Below are positions 1 through 8,203 of a stretch of DNA of 64,000 nt, piece by piece; within the stretch, counting starts at the first letter, position 1; each line of letters opens with the position of its first letter. The stretch lies in assembly GCA_963702765.1 (NCBI GenBank), contig CAVPEB010000030.1:1-64000 (forward strand). Direction: 5' to 3'. A model generated the notes under the pieces. The model was given only the letters and a program-made list of their open reading frames with translations. It did no database searches and was not told the DNA's origin. The position numbers were made by a program, and so were the translations under genes. This DNA is from DATMNR01 sp963702765 (GTDB taxonomy: Bacteria; Chloroflexota; Ktedonobacteria; Ktedonobacterales; Ktedonobacteraceae).

Positions 1-131
1 ATACCTTGCGGAGTCATGAAACATTTATTGATGACCTTTCATTCAAACTTGCATCGGCAGACTTCGTATGATACGCTATTGCGCGAATAATGCTGTAAAG
101 AAATATATTGCAAATAGCCGGGTGAATATAT

Positions 132-2105
132 ATGCCGATAGTTAGTGTCATGCAGGTTGGGAAGTCTTTTGGCGCCGAGCGCATCTTCGCGGGTGTGAGC
201 TTTCAGATAAACGAACAGGATCGAGTTGGCCTTATAGGTCCTAATGGCGCTGGAAAGTCAACTCTGCTCAATATCCTGGCTGGCCGAGAAGAACCAGATG
301 AGGGAACAATAGCAGTTGCACGTAATACGCGTATTGGTTACTTGACTCAGATCACAGATTTTCAACCAGATAATTCACTACGAGAAGAGATGCTCACCGT
401 TTTTTCCCAAGTCCGTGACTGGGAACAGGAACTAGGCGAGCTTGCACTTGAACTTGCTGCTCCGGAAGCTCAAAACGATACTGTTCTACATGAACGATTG
501 TTAAACAGGTATGATGAATTACAGACTAGCTTAGAGCACATGGGTGGATATACCTATGAGAATAGAATTGACCAGGTATTAGATGGACTGGGTTTCACAC
601 GCGAACAACAAGAAGCGCCCGTCATGTTTTTGAGCGGCGGGCAACAAACCAGGGCTTCTTTAGCCAAGTTACTCTTACAAGAGCCCGATTTGTTGCTTCT
701 AGATGAACCTACAAATCACCTTGACCTGGCATCACTTGAATGGCTTGAAACGTATCTGCTAGGCTGGAAAGGTGCGATGGTTATAGTAGCGCATGACCGT
801 TACTTTCTGGATAAAGTAGCAGCACGAATCATTGAACTGGCCTTTGGACGTATTGAGGAGTACCCGGGGAACTACACAAAATATCTCTCCTTGCGAGAGG
901 AGCGCATGGAGCGTCGCACGCGAGAGTTTGAGGCACAACAGGCTCATATTGCTCATACCGAAGAGTTCATTCGTCGTTACAAGGCAGGTCAGCGGAGCCG
1001 TGAGGCACGGGGCCGCCAAAAGCTTCTAGATCGATTGGAGCGCGTTGAACGCCCATTGGATTATCCTGAAATGCAATTCGAATTTAATGCTGTTATCGAG
1101 AGTGGTCACGTTGTAATTTCCACGCAAAAGTTAGTTATTGGTTATCGTTCTACAGAACATCAACATGAACAGACTGTGCTTGTTCGAGTTGCTGATCTGG
1201 AACTCATGCGTGGGGATCGGGTAGGTTTGCTAGGGCCAAATGGTGCTGGTAAAACTACGCTAATACGCACGATTATAGGTAAGATAGCACCAATAAGCGG
1301 ACAGGTTACTCCCGGACACAATGTACGCATTGGATATTACTCACAAACCCATAGCGGATTGAATCCAGATAGAACTATAGTTGATGAGATACGCCAGATG
1401 AGCGCCTTAAGCGAAGATGCTGCACGTAGTTTTCTAGCTCGTTTTCTTTTTACAGGCGATGATGTTTTTAAGCCAATTCACGCACTCAGTGGTGGCGAGC
1501 GAAGTCGCGTGGCGCTGGCAAAGTTGACGCTACAAGGGTCGAACTTTTTAGTCCTGGATGAACCAACAAATCACCTCGACTTACAATCACGTCAGTTTCT
1601 TGAAGAGATACTGAATGAATTTGAGGGTACATTGCTCTTTGTCTCACATGATCGCTACTTCGTCGATAGCCTGGCAACCAAAGTATGGGTTATTGAAGAT
1701 GGAGTGCTCATCCCTTATCTAGGTAACTATTCCGATTATCGAACTCGCAAACGACCAATCGTGATTGAGATTCCTTCTCCTCCTATTATAGGCAGGGATT
1801 CGCGTGAATCAAAAATATCTCGATCTGCCGGTTCTTCCTTCAGATCGGAAGGTAAGAAAAACGCAAAAAATAAAGTTCGCGCAATTGAAGATGTAGAACG
1901 CGACATTGAGAAAGCTGAAGCACATGTAAGCACAATAGAAGAAGAACTGGCGGAAGCTGCTCGCAATGCTGATGCTATGCAATTGACACAACTTTCTGCC
2001 GATTACGAACAGGCCAGTGCGAGAGTGGAGGAGTTGCTTTTAGAGTGGGAAGAACTCGCTAAGACTGTGGATGCGGACATCAGAACATCCACCGAAGGGC
2101 GATGA
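132..2105 (+). CDS. ABC-F family ATPase (ribosome-associated type)
   Basis: A 657-residue soluble protein with two tandem ABC nucleotide-binding domains and no membrane segment, which is the ABC-F layout (EttA/Uup/YdiF/antibiotic-resistance ABC-F). Domain 1 has Walker A GPNGAGKST (36-44), signature LSGGQ (168-172) and Walker B LLLLDEPTNHLD (187-198). The charged linker at about 253-310 is the P-site tRNA interaction motif region of the family. Domain 2 has GPNGAGKTT (368-376), LSGGE (452-456) and VLDEPTNHLD (474-483). A charged tail (about 580-645) is predicted coiled coil, as in Uup/YdiF. ABC-F proteins act on the ribosome to relieve stalling; whether this one is a translation factor or confers resistance cannot be told from sequence. 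The start is the ATG preceded by GGGTGA. It converges on the next gene. Confidence 0.93.
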   Translation: MPIVSVMQVGKSFGAERIFAGVSFQINEQDRVGLIGPNGAGKSTLLNILAGREEPDEGTIAVARNTRIGYLTQITDFQPDNSLREEMLTVFSQVRDWEQELGELALELAAPEAQNDTVLHERLLNRYDELQTSLEHMGGYTYENRIDQVLDGLGFTREQQEAPVMFLSGGQQTRASLAKLLLQEPDLLLLDEPTNHLDLASLEWLETYLLGWKGAMVIVAHDRYFLDKVAARIIELAFGRIEEYPGNYTKYLSLREERMERRTREFEAQQAHIAHTEEFIRRYKAGQRSREARGRQKLLDRLERVERPLDYPEMQFEFNAVIESGHVVISTQKLVIGYRSTEHQHEQTVLVRVADLELMRGDRVGLLGPNGAGKTTLIRTIIGKIAPISGQVTPGHNVRIGYYSQTHSGLNPDRTIVDEIRQMSALSEDAARSFLARFLFTGDDVFKPIHALSGGERSRVALAKLTLQGSNFLVLDEPTNHLDLQSRQFLEEILNEFEGTLLFVSHDRYFVDSLATKVWVIEDGVLIPYLGNYSDYRTRKRPIVIEIPSPPIIGRDSRESKISRSAGSSFRSEGKKNAKNKVRAIEDVERDIEKAEAHVSTIEEELAEAARNADAMQLTQLSADYEQASARVEELLLEWEELAKTVDADIRTSTEGR

Positions 2106-2232
2106 AGTTCGGGTGGCAGGCGCGACAAATCGTCCTCTGCATAATTCAGTCCATCTTTAAATTTGGGGAGCATCGTTGCTTCGACCTGGTTGCTGGTTTT
2201 TGTTTTAATCACCATAAATATTCCCTCAAACG

Positions 2233-4020
2233 TTACTTGCGTTTTCGTCGAGTGCCTATGATCACTCCACTGAGCAGACCTCCAAAGGCCAATAATAAGG
2301 GTAATATAGCGGCTGTAGCTAACCAGAAGCCAAGAAAAAGGACAGGTACGATAAGGGGAGGAAGCGCGATTACTCTATTTATTAGCCAGTGATATCCAAA
2401 TCTATATAATGCTCCTAAAATACCCAGGGTAATAAGGCTGATAGCCAATATGAGCAGGAAACGTTTTATGCCATAGACATAGGTTCCAATAGCAGCATTC
2501 ACACACAATATAGCTAACGCTATACTCTCCAAGAAGAATGCAATGATGATAGGCAACTGTGGCCTAATAATAAGAATTGAAGCACCGATCATACCCACCA
2601 ACAATGCAGAGATCTGAATAATGGCTGAGACGAAGAAAGATTTTAGTCCACCTTGCTTAGAAGCAGAGGTAGATGTAGATTCTAATCTAAGATCTTGTTC
2701 CGGGAATGAGCTTCTTGCCAGGTTTGAAAGAATCGCATCTCTCAATGCTAAAGCTTCAGGATTATTTGGATTGAGAGCAAGCGAACGATCAATAGCGGAA
2801 GAAGCTTCATGAAGCTGGCCCAAATTTGCCAATAGTGTAGCGTAGATACTCCAACCAAGGGCATTACCTGGATCCACCTGTAAAATCTGGTTTGCAGCAG
2901 CTAGGGCGTCTTGAAAGTGACCATTAGTTCCCATAAGCTGTGCTTTTAAAATAAGCGCATCGACGAAGTCTGGAGCAATTTGCAGAATATTCTCGATAAT
3001 GTTGAGAGCTGCAGAGATGTTTTGCATTTGAACTTGCTGCTGTGCCTGATTTAGCATCTTTACACATTGATTTCTGCGATTCTGTTCTAAGGTCTCAATT
3101 GAACTTTGGCCCAATGTGGCCGTGGATTTCTGTGCATTTGCAATGCTTATAGAGGATTCTGAATAATGCTCAGTGCTTTTGTTGCTCATTAGCGGAGAAG
3201 CCAGGTTAGAATATTGTACTGATGAAGAAAGGGGTGAGACAGAAATACTTTCTTGCCTATATCCAAATGCAGGCATTTCGCCTACAAGCACAATAGGTCT
3301 ATGCTCTTGTCCGAACACTTGTGGCTGATGCTGCTCATTCAGCGAACTCAAGAGAAAAGCATGCAAATTTTGTAGGGTAACCTGGCCTGAAACAGAATCT
3401 GCCTGGTTGCTAAGACCTACAATCATGTGATAGAGCAATTTCCCGATGCTTTTTTCGCCCACTTCGGAAGCATGCTCATTTCCACGGCACGAGCAATAAA
3501 GCAAACGGCCTTGAGCTTGATTCAAAGAGTTTTGTAGCGTTGCGCCTAGTAATGGCTTGAAATCAAATTGTGAATTCTTCCTTTTATTCCAGACTGAACC
3601 TGTTTGAAAGGAGTCAACTACAAGCACAATTTGAGCCGCACTACTGGGTAGAATAGTTTGGTTGAAGAGTGAATGTAGAGATTGAGTTTTCGCCGGTTGT
3701 GACATAAAGGTATCTACAAAAGCTAGATACCCTACTTCATTTGTTTCATCTACAAAGGCCTGTCCAGCGAAGTAAATAAAAATAAGATCATCATGGTCTA
3801 CCATATTCAAACTTGATTGGGCGATCAAGGATCTTGCAAGTTTGGAGGTAGCCTGATCTCCCAGCAAGAGCTGCACATTTGAAGGGTTCCAATTGCCACC
3901 ACGACTATTAACCAGCCATTGAGCAAGCGCTCTAGCGTCATTTTCCGCGAACTTTAAAGGTTGAAAGGCTGTATCTTGATAATTGTTGATGCCTATAATG
4001 ATTCCAAGGCGTTTACCCAA
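2233..4020 (-). CDS. Caspase-fold (peptidase C14) pseudo-enzyme with TPR repeats and C-terminal membrane domain
   Basis: The reading frame opens at a GTG at 4140, but homology to caspase-fold proteins begins with KRLGIIIGINNYQD. A TTG at 4020 sits 7 nt after GGGAGA, so I take it as the start (about 595 aa). In numbering from 4140, the caspase-like domain covers about 43-290, three TPR-like repeats about 355-470, and four to five hydrophobic segments the last 130 residues. Both catalytic positions are substituted. The YFSGHG motif that carries the His reads YFAGQA (Gln127), and the DxCHSG motif that carries the Cys reads DSFQTG (Phe178). It is therefore probably not a protease; scaffold or sensor roles are inference. 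It converges on the ABC-F gene, and a decayed IS607 element lies upstream. Confidence 0.82.
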   Translation of the reverse strand: MGKRLGIIIGINNYQDTAFQPLKFAENDARALAQWLVNSRGGNWNPSNVQLLLGDQATSKLARSLIAQSSLNMVDHDDLIFIYFAGQAFVDETNEVGYLAFVDTFMSQPAKTQSLHSLFNQTILPSSAAQIVLVVDSFQTGSVWNKRKNSQFDFKPLLGATLQNSLNQAQGRLLYCSCRGNEHASEVGEKSIGKLLYHMIVGLSNQADSVSGQVTLQNLHAFLLSSLNEQHQPQVFGQEHRPIVLVGEMPAFGYRQESISVSPLSSSVQYSNLASPLMSNKSTEHYSESSISIANAQKSTATLGQSSIETLEQNRRNQCVKMLNQAQQQVQMQNISAALNIIENILQIAPDFVDALILKAQLMGTNGHFQDALAAANQILQVDPGNALGWSIYATLLANLGQLHEASSAIDRSLALNPNNPEALALRDAILSNLARSSFPEQDLRLESTSTSASKQGGLKSFFVSAIIQISALLVGMIGASILIIRPQLPIIIAFFLESIALAILCVNAAIGTYVYGIKRFLLILAISLITLGILGALYRFGYHWLINRVIALPPLIVPVLFLGFWLATAAILPLLLAFGGLLSGVIIGTRRKRK

Positions 4021-4210
4021 GTTGTGTCTCCCATAGTATGCTGGTTTTAATGCATTTACACGCCACCTACCGCGGCATTGAGAGTGAGTAGAAGAAGAAT
4101 GGATGCCACACACCCCGGCAAAAGGTTGAGTCCACTGCACTGCTATTTATTTTACGCTACTTGATCTCATACAAAGAAATAACAGGTACTTTTGGAGCCA
4201 TAGCTAGCTC

Positions 4211-4238
4211 TTGATTTTCTACGCGAACAGGTGATACT
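4211..4238 (+). promoter_or_regulatory. Promoter of the IS607 tnpA remnant
   Basis: TTGATT (4211-4216), a 16-nt spacer, then GATACT (4233-4238). The tnpA ATG follows after 8 nt, so transcription would start at or next to the start codon. The arrangement matches the promoter before the second IS607 tnpA in this window. Confidence 0.42.
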
Positions 4239-4246
4239 AAAGAACT

Positions 4247-4805
4247 ATGTAAACACCCGCTCAGTTCGCCCGCGAAAATCCATGTCTCGGTGAAGCCGAT
4301 CCAGAAATGGGATCGGCTTGGGATTTTGCCCGCTAAACGAACCATTCCCAACCCTCGTTATTACACGGATGCTGCTCTGGCAGCCGCTTTGCGCTTGGAA
4401 CGCCTGCCATCCGTTCGACGCACAGCGAGCCTATTGCCAAGTATCGAGCCAGGCGCAACAACCGGATTGAGAGAATCAAAAAAGAATACTCGAGCAGTAG
4501 TGCCAGCGGCAGGGAATCAAAGTGGATGAGTGGATGACGGAAATGGGCGGTGGAATGAATGCGCAAGCGCAAACAGTTTCTGCGTCTGGTGGATGCGATT
4601 CTTGCCGGAGAGATCGAGCAGGTGGTACTGGCTCATCAGGATCGTCTGGCTCCTGAGTGGAGAGGGCCCCAAGAGAGTTAATGTAATCACAATCACGCAT
4701 TGCTTTTCCAGTCAATTGTACGGCTTGCGCAATTACCGGAGGGCATTGGAGGAAGCCATCAAGGATGATCAAAGCGCACAAGATCAGATTGCAGCCGACG
4801 CCTGA
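4247..4805 (+). pseudogene. tnpA: Decayed IS607-family serine recombinase TnpA
   Basis: Fragments of one serine recombinase can be read across three frames. An ATG at 4247 is followed at once by TAA in codon 2. The frame then gives TPAQFAREN and, after a one-base shift near 4281, the helix-turn-helix stretch VSVKPIQKWDRLGILPAKRT. A further shift gives the catalytic region RAYCQVSSQAQQPD with a TGA and then a TAG. The next pieces are DEWMTEMGGGMN, then after another shift KRKQFLRLVDAILAGEIEQV and VLAHQDRLA. A gap follows where the middle of the family is missing, then the typical end LYGLRNYRRALEEAIKDDQS. At least two internal stops, several frameshifts and a deletion mean it cannot make a working transposase. 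Its end overlaps the start of tnpB, as in intact IS607 elements. Confidence 0.85.
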
Positions 4806-5955
4806 ACAAGAGACCTACTTTGCCAAAGCGGCAGGCACAGCCAGGTTCACCTTCAATTGGGCGCTTTCTGAATGGAAGCGGCAATACGAAGCGGGCGGCA
4901 CACCTACTGCGCTCTCCCTGAAGAAGCAGTTTCACAGCGTTCGAAAAGAACAGTTTCCCTGGACCTACGATGTTTCGAAGTCCGTCGTAGAAGGCGCGTT
5001 CATGGGCGTAGCCGCCGCCTTCAAAAATTTCTTTGCAGGGTTCAAATCTGGCAAGAAGCGCGGCTATCCCACATTCAAAACCAAACGGAAAGCAAAGCCA
5101 GCCTTTTATTTAGCCAATGATCGTTTCACGGTAGGCGATCACTGGGTCGAGATTTCTAAGTTGGGGCGGGTCAATATGACGGAAAAGCTCCGTTTTTCCG
5201 GCAAGATCCTCTGCGCACGCGTCTCGAAAACCGCTTCTTGGTGGTTCATCTCCATCACGGTCGAATTGCCTGATGAAGCGATCCACAACACTCACCCTCC
5301 CATTGGTCTGGATGCAGGACTCAACCGATTGGCGACATTGAGCGACGGCAGACAGTTTGAAAACCAAAAACCGTTATGGACCTTACTCAAGCGCCTTCGA
5401 GCCGCCAATAAGCAATTAGCTCGGTGTCAAAAAGGCTCAGCCAACTGGTGCAAAGCAAAAAAGAAGCTGGCTCGCTTGCATTACCGCATTGCGTGCATCA
5501 GAAACGATCTTCTGCACAAGTTGACCACCGAAATTGCCATCACCGCTGGTGTGGTGGGCATCGAGTCCCTGCATGTGAAGGGACTGATCCAGAACCGGCG
5601 ACTGTCTTTGTCCTTCTCTGATGCGGCTCTGGGCAAGCTCTTGAGACTCCTCGAATGCAAGGTGACCCATCGTGGTGGTCAAGTCGTGAAAGTCGATCGC
5701 TTCTTTCCGTCTAGCCAAATGTGTCACCAATGTGGCTGGCGTTGGCATGAGATCCAGCTTTCTGATCGCATCTTCGTCTGTCAGCATCCCGATTGTCTCT
5801 GGTCTGGGGATCGGGACTACAACGCAGCTGTGAACATTTTGAACGAAGCCCTTCGCCTCATCGGGGTTGCGTTATCTGGTGAGGTGGTGCCGGTAGTGGC
5901 TACGACGGCACCTAAAACCGCTTCTGGACTTGGGGTAAGACCAAAAAGGCGATAG
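4765..5955 (+). CDS. tnpB: TnpB RNA-guided nuclease of an IS607-like element
   Basis: A 396-residue TnpB (OrfB) with all family landmarks. It has an N-terminal helix-turn-helix/wedge region with the QPTPEQ and NWALSEWK motifs, RuvC-I IGLDAGLNRLATLSDG (Asp183) and RuvC-II VVGIESLHVKGL (Glu267). A zinc finger follows with CHQCG (320-324) and CQHPDC (339-344, spaced C-x4-C instead of the usual C-x2-C), then RuvC-III DRDYNAAVNIL (Asp351). TnpB proteins are programmable dsDNA nucleases guided by an omega RNA from the element's right end and help the transposon persist. All catalytic acids are present and there is no stop or shift. It outlives its partner tnpA. The ATG at 4765 lies inside the tnpA 3' end. 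Confidence 0.9.
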   Translation: MIKAHKIRLQPTPEQETYFAKAAGTARFTFNWALSEWKRQYEAGGTPTALSLKKQFHSVRKEQFPWTYDVSKSVVEGAFMGVAAAFKNFFAGFKSGKKRGYPTFKTKRKAKPAFYLANDRFTVGDHWVEISKLGRVNMTEKLRFSGKILCARVSKTASWWFISITVELPDEAIHNTHPPIGLDAGLNRLATLSDGRQFENQKPLWTLLKRLRAANKQLARCQKGSANWCKAKKKLARLHYRIACIRNDLLHKLTTEIAITAGVVGIESLHVKGLIQNRRLSLSFSDAALGKLLRLLECKVTHRGGQVVKVDRFFPSSQMCHQCGWRWHEIQLSDRIFVCQHPDCLWSGDRDYNAAVNILNEALRLIGVALSGEVVPVVATTAPKTASGLGVRPKRR

Positions 5956-6120
5956 TCTTCAGGCACCTGGGGATGAAGGAAGTACAGCAAAGGATGTGCT
6001 AGGATTTACGTTCGAGTACATTCGATGTAGCAGATGAAAGTACGGCAGGTCACTGTATGATATACTCTATAAACGATTTTGCTATGAGTTCAGGTGCGTT
6101 AGTAGAGGAATTTTCTGCGA

Positions 6121-6726
6121 ATGCCTCGGAGTATTGGTATTACTGGAAATATTGCGTGTGGTAAGACTGCCGTTGGCCAGATGTTATTAGAGTTGGGGGC
6201 TGAGCGTTATATTGACGCGGATGCAGTCGTTCATAAGCTCTACCAAAGTGGCCAACCTATTGCTATCAAAGTTGCTGAAGTTTTTGGACCAAAAGTAGTA
6301 GCTTCAAATGGAGACATTGATCGTAGAGCATTAGGAGCTATAGTATTTCAAGATGCGGCAGCGATGCATCGTCTTGAGGAGATAGTGCATCCAGCGGTTA
6401 GCCAGGCTATGGCCAATGAACTGGCTCGTGTAAGTCCCACTGGCATAGTGATCATCGATGCTGTGAAATTATTAGAAGGTGGCTCCGGCAAATTTTGCCA
6501 GAGTAAGTGGATTGTACTATGCTCAGAAGAGCTTGAGTATCAGCGTCTCATATCCAGAAACGACTTCAGCTCGGAAGAAGCCTGGGCACGCATAAAAGCT
6601 CAACCTTCGGTAGAAGAAAGATTGGCACTTGTTAACGAGGTAATTGACAATACTGGTTCCTTAGGTGAAACACGCAGGCAAGTTGATGCAGCTTTCAAAC
6701 GTTTTTGTAAGCAATTTCCAGCATAG
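6121..6726 (+). CDS. coaE: Dephospho-CoA kinase
   Basis: A 201-residue P-loop kinase matching CoaE, the last enzyme of coenzyme A synthesis (ATP-dependent phosphorylation of the 3'-hydroxyl of dephospho-CoA). The P-loop GNIACGKT is at 9-16. It is followed by the CoaE features DADAVVHKLY (33-42), DRRALGAIVF, the VHPAV motif and the lid region with RLISRND. Its length is normal for the family. The ATG follows an AGAGGA. It stands alone between the IS607 element and a broken hydrolase gene 12 nt downstream, which may have been its operon partner. Confidence 0.93.
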   Translation: MPRSIGITGNIACGKTAVGQMLLELGAERYIDADAVVHKLYQSGQPIAIKVAEVFGPKVVASNGDIDRRALGAIVFQDAAAMHRLEEIVHPAVSQAMANELARVSPTGIVIIDAVKLLEGGSGKFCQSKWIVLCSEELEYQRLISRNDFSSEEAWARIKAQPSVEERLALVNEVIDNTGSLGETRRQVDAAFKRFCKQFPA

Positions 6727-6738
6727 TCAAGAGGATGT

Positions 6739-7877
6739 ATGCATTTCACTTTATTTATCCGTCGACTTGTCTTAGGATTATTGCTTGTAATTGCATTAAT
6801 GACAGGTTGGCTTTTGCATGGGATCATGTTAGCACCGGGGAAATCTCCGGCAGAGAGTTCCCCTGACGTGAATTCTCTTCATCGGATCAGGGAATGTACC
6901 GATCTCATCGCAATTGGGGACTTCCACACGCAATAATCCTGTACAGGATTTTGCCTTAAATTCAATAAAATCCGATCAGCTCAAATTAACAGCGGGTTTG
7001 CATCCAGGTCGTGGACCAGCAATTCCAGCAGCCACGGATGTGACTGCATTGCCAGTGAAAGATGTAAGCTTTTATAACTGGCGTGGTGAGCTACTATCAG
7101 GGTGGTTGGCGCTTGTCACGCCGGAAGCACCAGTGATATTACTGGCACATGGGACTCCTGGCAATCGTTTGTCAATGCTGCAAAGAGCAGCCTTCCTCTA
7201 TAAACACGGTTACAACGTGTTGCTGTTTGATTTTCAAAGTTATGGATTAAGCCAGGGAGTGATGTCAACACTGGGTATGGTGGAGTCTGAAGATATTCTG
7301 GCTGCTATTTCATTTCTGCATGGGCTTCAAGACACCATGTACAGTAAAATTGGTGTCCTAGGGCTATCGATGGGAGCAACGGCAGGAGTGCTGGCTGCAT
7401 CTCTGTGTTATTTCATTTCTGCATGGGCTTCAAGACACCATGTACAGTAAAATTGGTGTCTAGGGCTATCGATGGGAGCAACAGAGTGTGCTGGCTGCAT
7501 CTCGTTCGAGTGATATTCTGGCCCTTGTCGCTGAAAGTTGCCCTGTAGATGCGACGCGAGTTCCTGGTGATGTGCCCGGCGAAGCATCACGCGAAGCAGA
7601 TCAACAGTTGGTGGAAGATGTATATGGCGTGGATATTACGCAAGCGCGTCCAATTGATTATGTACATAAACTTGCAGGCCGTACCGCCATCTTTTTTATT
7701 AATGGGGATACTGACGATATTACTCCATTGTCTGGAATGCAGGCGCTTTACCAGGCTGCGAGCGCTCCCAAGCAATACTGGATTGTTCACAATGCTGGGC
7801 ATGCCCAATCATTCGCAGTTGATCCAGATGGATATATGGAGCATGTAGACGCATTCTTCGACACCTATCTGCGTTAG
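6739..7877 (+). pseudogene. Membrane-anchored alpha/beta hydrolase, frameshifted and internally duplicated
   Basis: One hydrolase gene is spread over three frames. Frame 1 (6739-6936) gives an N-terminal signal anchor (LVLGLLLVIALMTGWLLHG). Frame 2 (about 6914-7450) gives the fold core with ILLAHGTPGN, LLFDFQSYGLSQG and the nucleophile elbow GLSMGATAG. Frame 3 (7488-7877) gives the end with the acid region NGDTDDITP and the His region HNAGHAQSF. The break between frames 2 and 3 is caused by a roughly 100-bp imperfect tandem duplication (7306-7500); the break between frames 1 and 2 lies near 6900-6935. As read, no single protein carries the Ser-Asp-His triad. Whether this is true decay or an assembly fault cannot be decided here. 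The substrate is unknown. Confidence 0.8.
7306..7500 (+). repeat. Imperfect tandem duplication of about 100 bp
   Basis: Copy 1 starts at 7306 and copy 2 at 7409. Both begin TATTTCATTTCTGCATGGGC and run through CTATCGATGGGAGCAAC to GCTGGCTGCATCTC. Copy 2 lacks one C after GGTGT and two bases in the segment after GAGCAAC, a net loss of 3 nt. The duplication includes the hydrolase nucleophile motif and destroys the reading frame. Confidence 0.9.
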
Positions 7878-7938
7878 GTTAAGAATATAACAGTTTTTTA
7901 GTATGATTGCAGCTACGATAGAAATGGCTCAATTCCTA

Positions 7939-7967
7939 TTGACAGAGCGGATATGGATGCGTATAAT
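7939..7967 (+). promoter_or_regulatory. Consensus sigma-A promoter of the liv operon
   Basis: A perfect TTGACA (7939-7944), a 17-nt spacer and a perfect TATAAT (7962-7967). It lies in the 326-nt gap (7878-8203) between the hydrolase remnant and livK and points at the liv genes; the leader would be about 230 nt. Apart from the inverted repeat listed next and a CCCCGC/GCGGGG pair flanking about 40 nt near 7992-8045, I see nothing else in the gap. Confidence 0.8.
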
Positions 7968-7979
7968 TTGCGCATCCAT
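7953..7979. promoter_or_regulatory. Inverted repeat enclosing the -10 box: candidate operator
   Basis: ATGGATGCG (7953-7961) and CGCATCCAT (7971-7979) form a perfect 9-bp inverted repeat with a 9-nt centre that contains TATAAT. A dimeric repressor bound here would cover the -10 element and the start site, so a role as operator of the liv operon is a reasonable inference; no regulator is identified. Confidence 0.55.
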
Positions 7980-8203
7980 TATTGTACATAAAGCCCCGCT
8001 ATTGAAGACCAGTATTCTGGCATGATCATATTTTTACTTGCGGGGTCCAAACTGAGCAATATGAATCGAATCTAGTGAGATTTACCAGGAAAAAGACGTA
8101 GTATTCGTATGAAGGACAAGCTGCGCAATAAAGTATGCAGAGTCCCTGGTTATATCATGAAATTCGTAGAAATTTAGTATTGCTGAAGGAGGCTAACTAC
8201 AGA

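Larger units (their letters stand above)
4247..5955 (+). mobile_element. IS607-like element: dead tnpA, intact-looking tnpB
   Basis: This is a tnpA remnant overlapping tnpB in the IS607 order. IS607 elements lack terminal inverted repeats and target duplications, so the outer ends cannot be fixed by eye. The left end should lie just before 4247 and the right end in the non-coding 5956-6100 stretch, where a guide (omega) RNA would be encoded. The element sits between the caspase-fold gene and coaE and interrupts nothing recognisable. With tnpA destroyed it can no longer move by itself. Confidence 0.75.

Noticed and set aside
2003..2215. 70-codon minus frame just downstream of the pseudo-caspase gene
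   Set aside because: It has a fair ribosome site (GAGGGAATATTT), but half of it is antisense to the end of the ABC-F gene and it shows no known motif. Kept as a weak possibility only.
4157..4351. 64-codon minus frame upstream of the pseudo-caspase
   Set aside because: It overlaps the decayed tnpA start on the other strand and has no motif.
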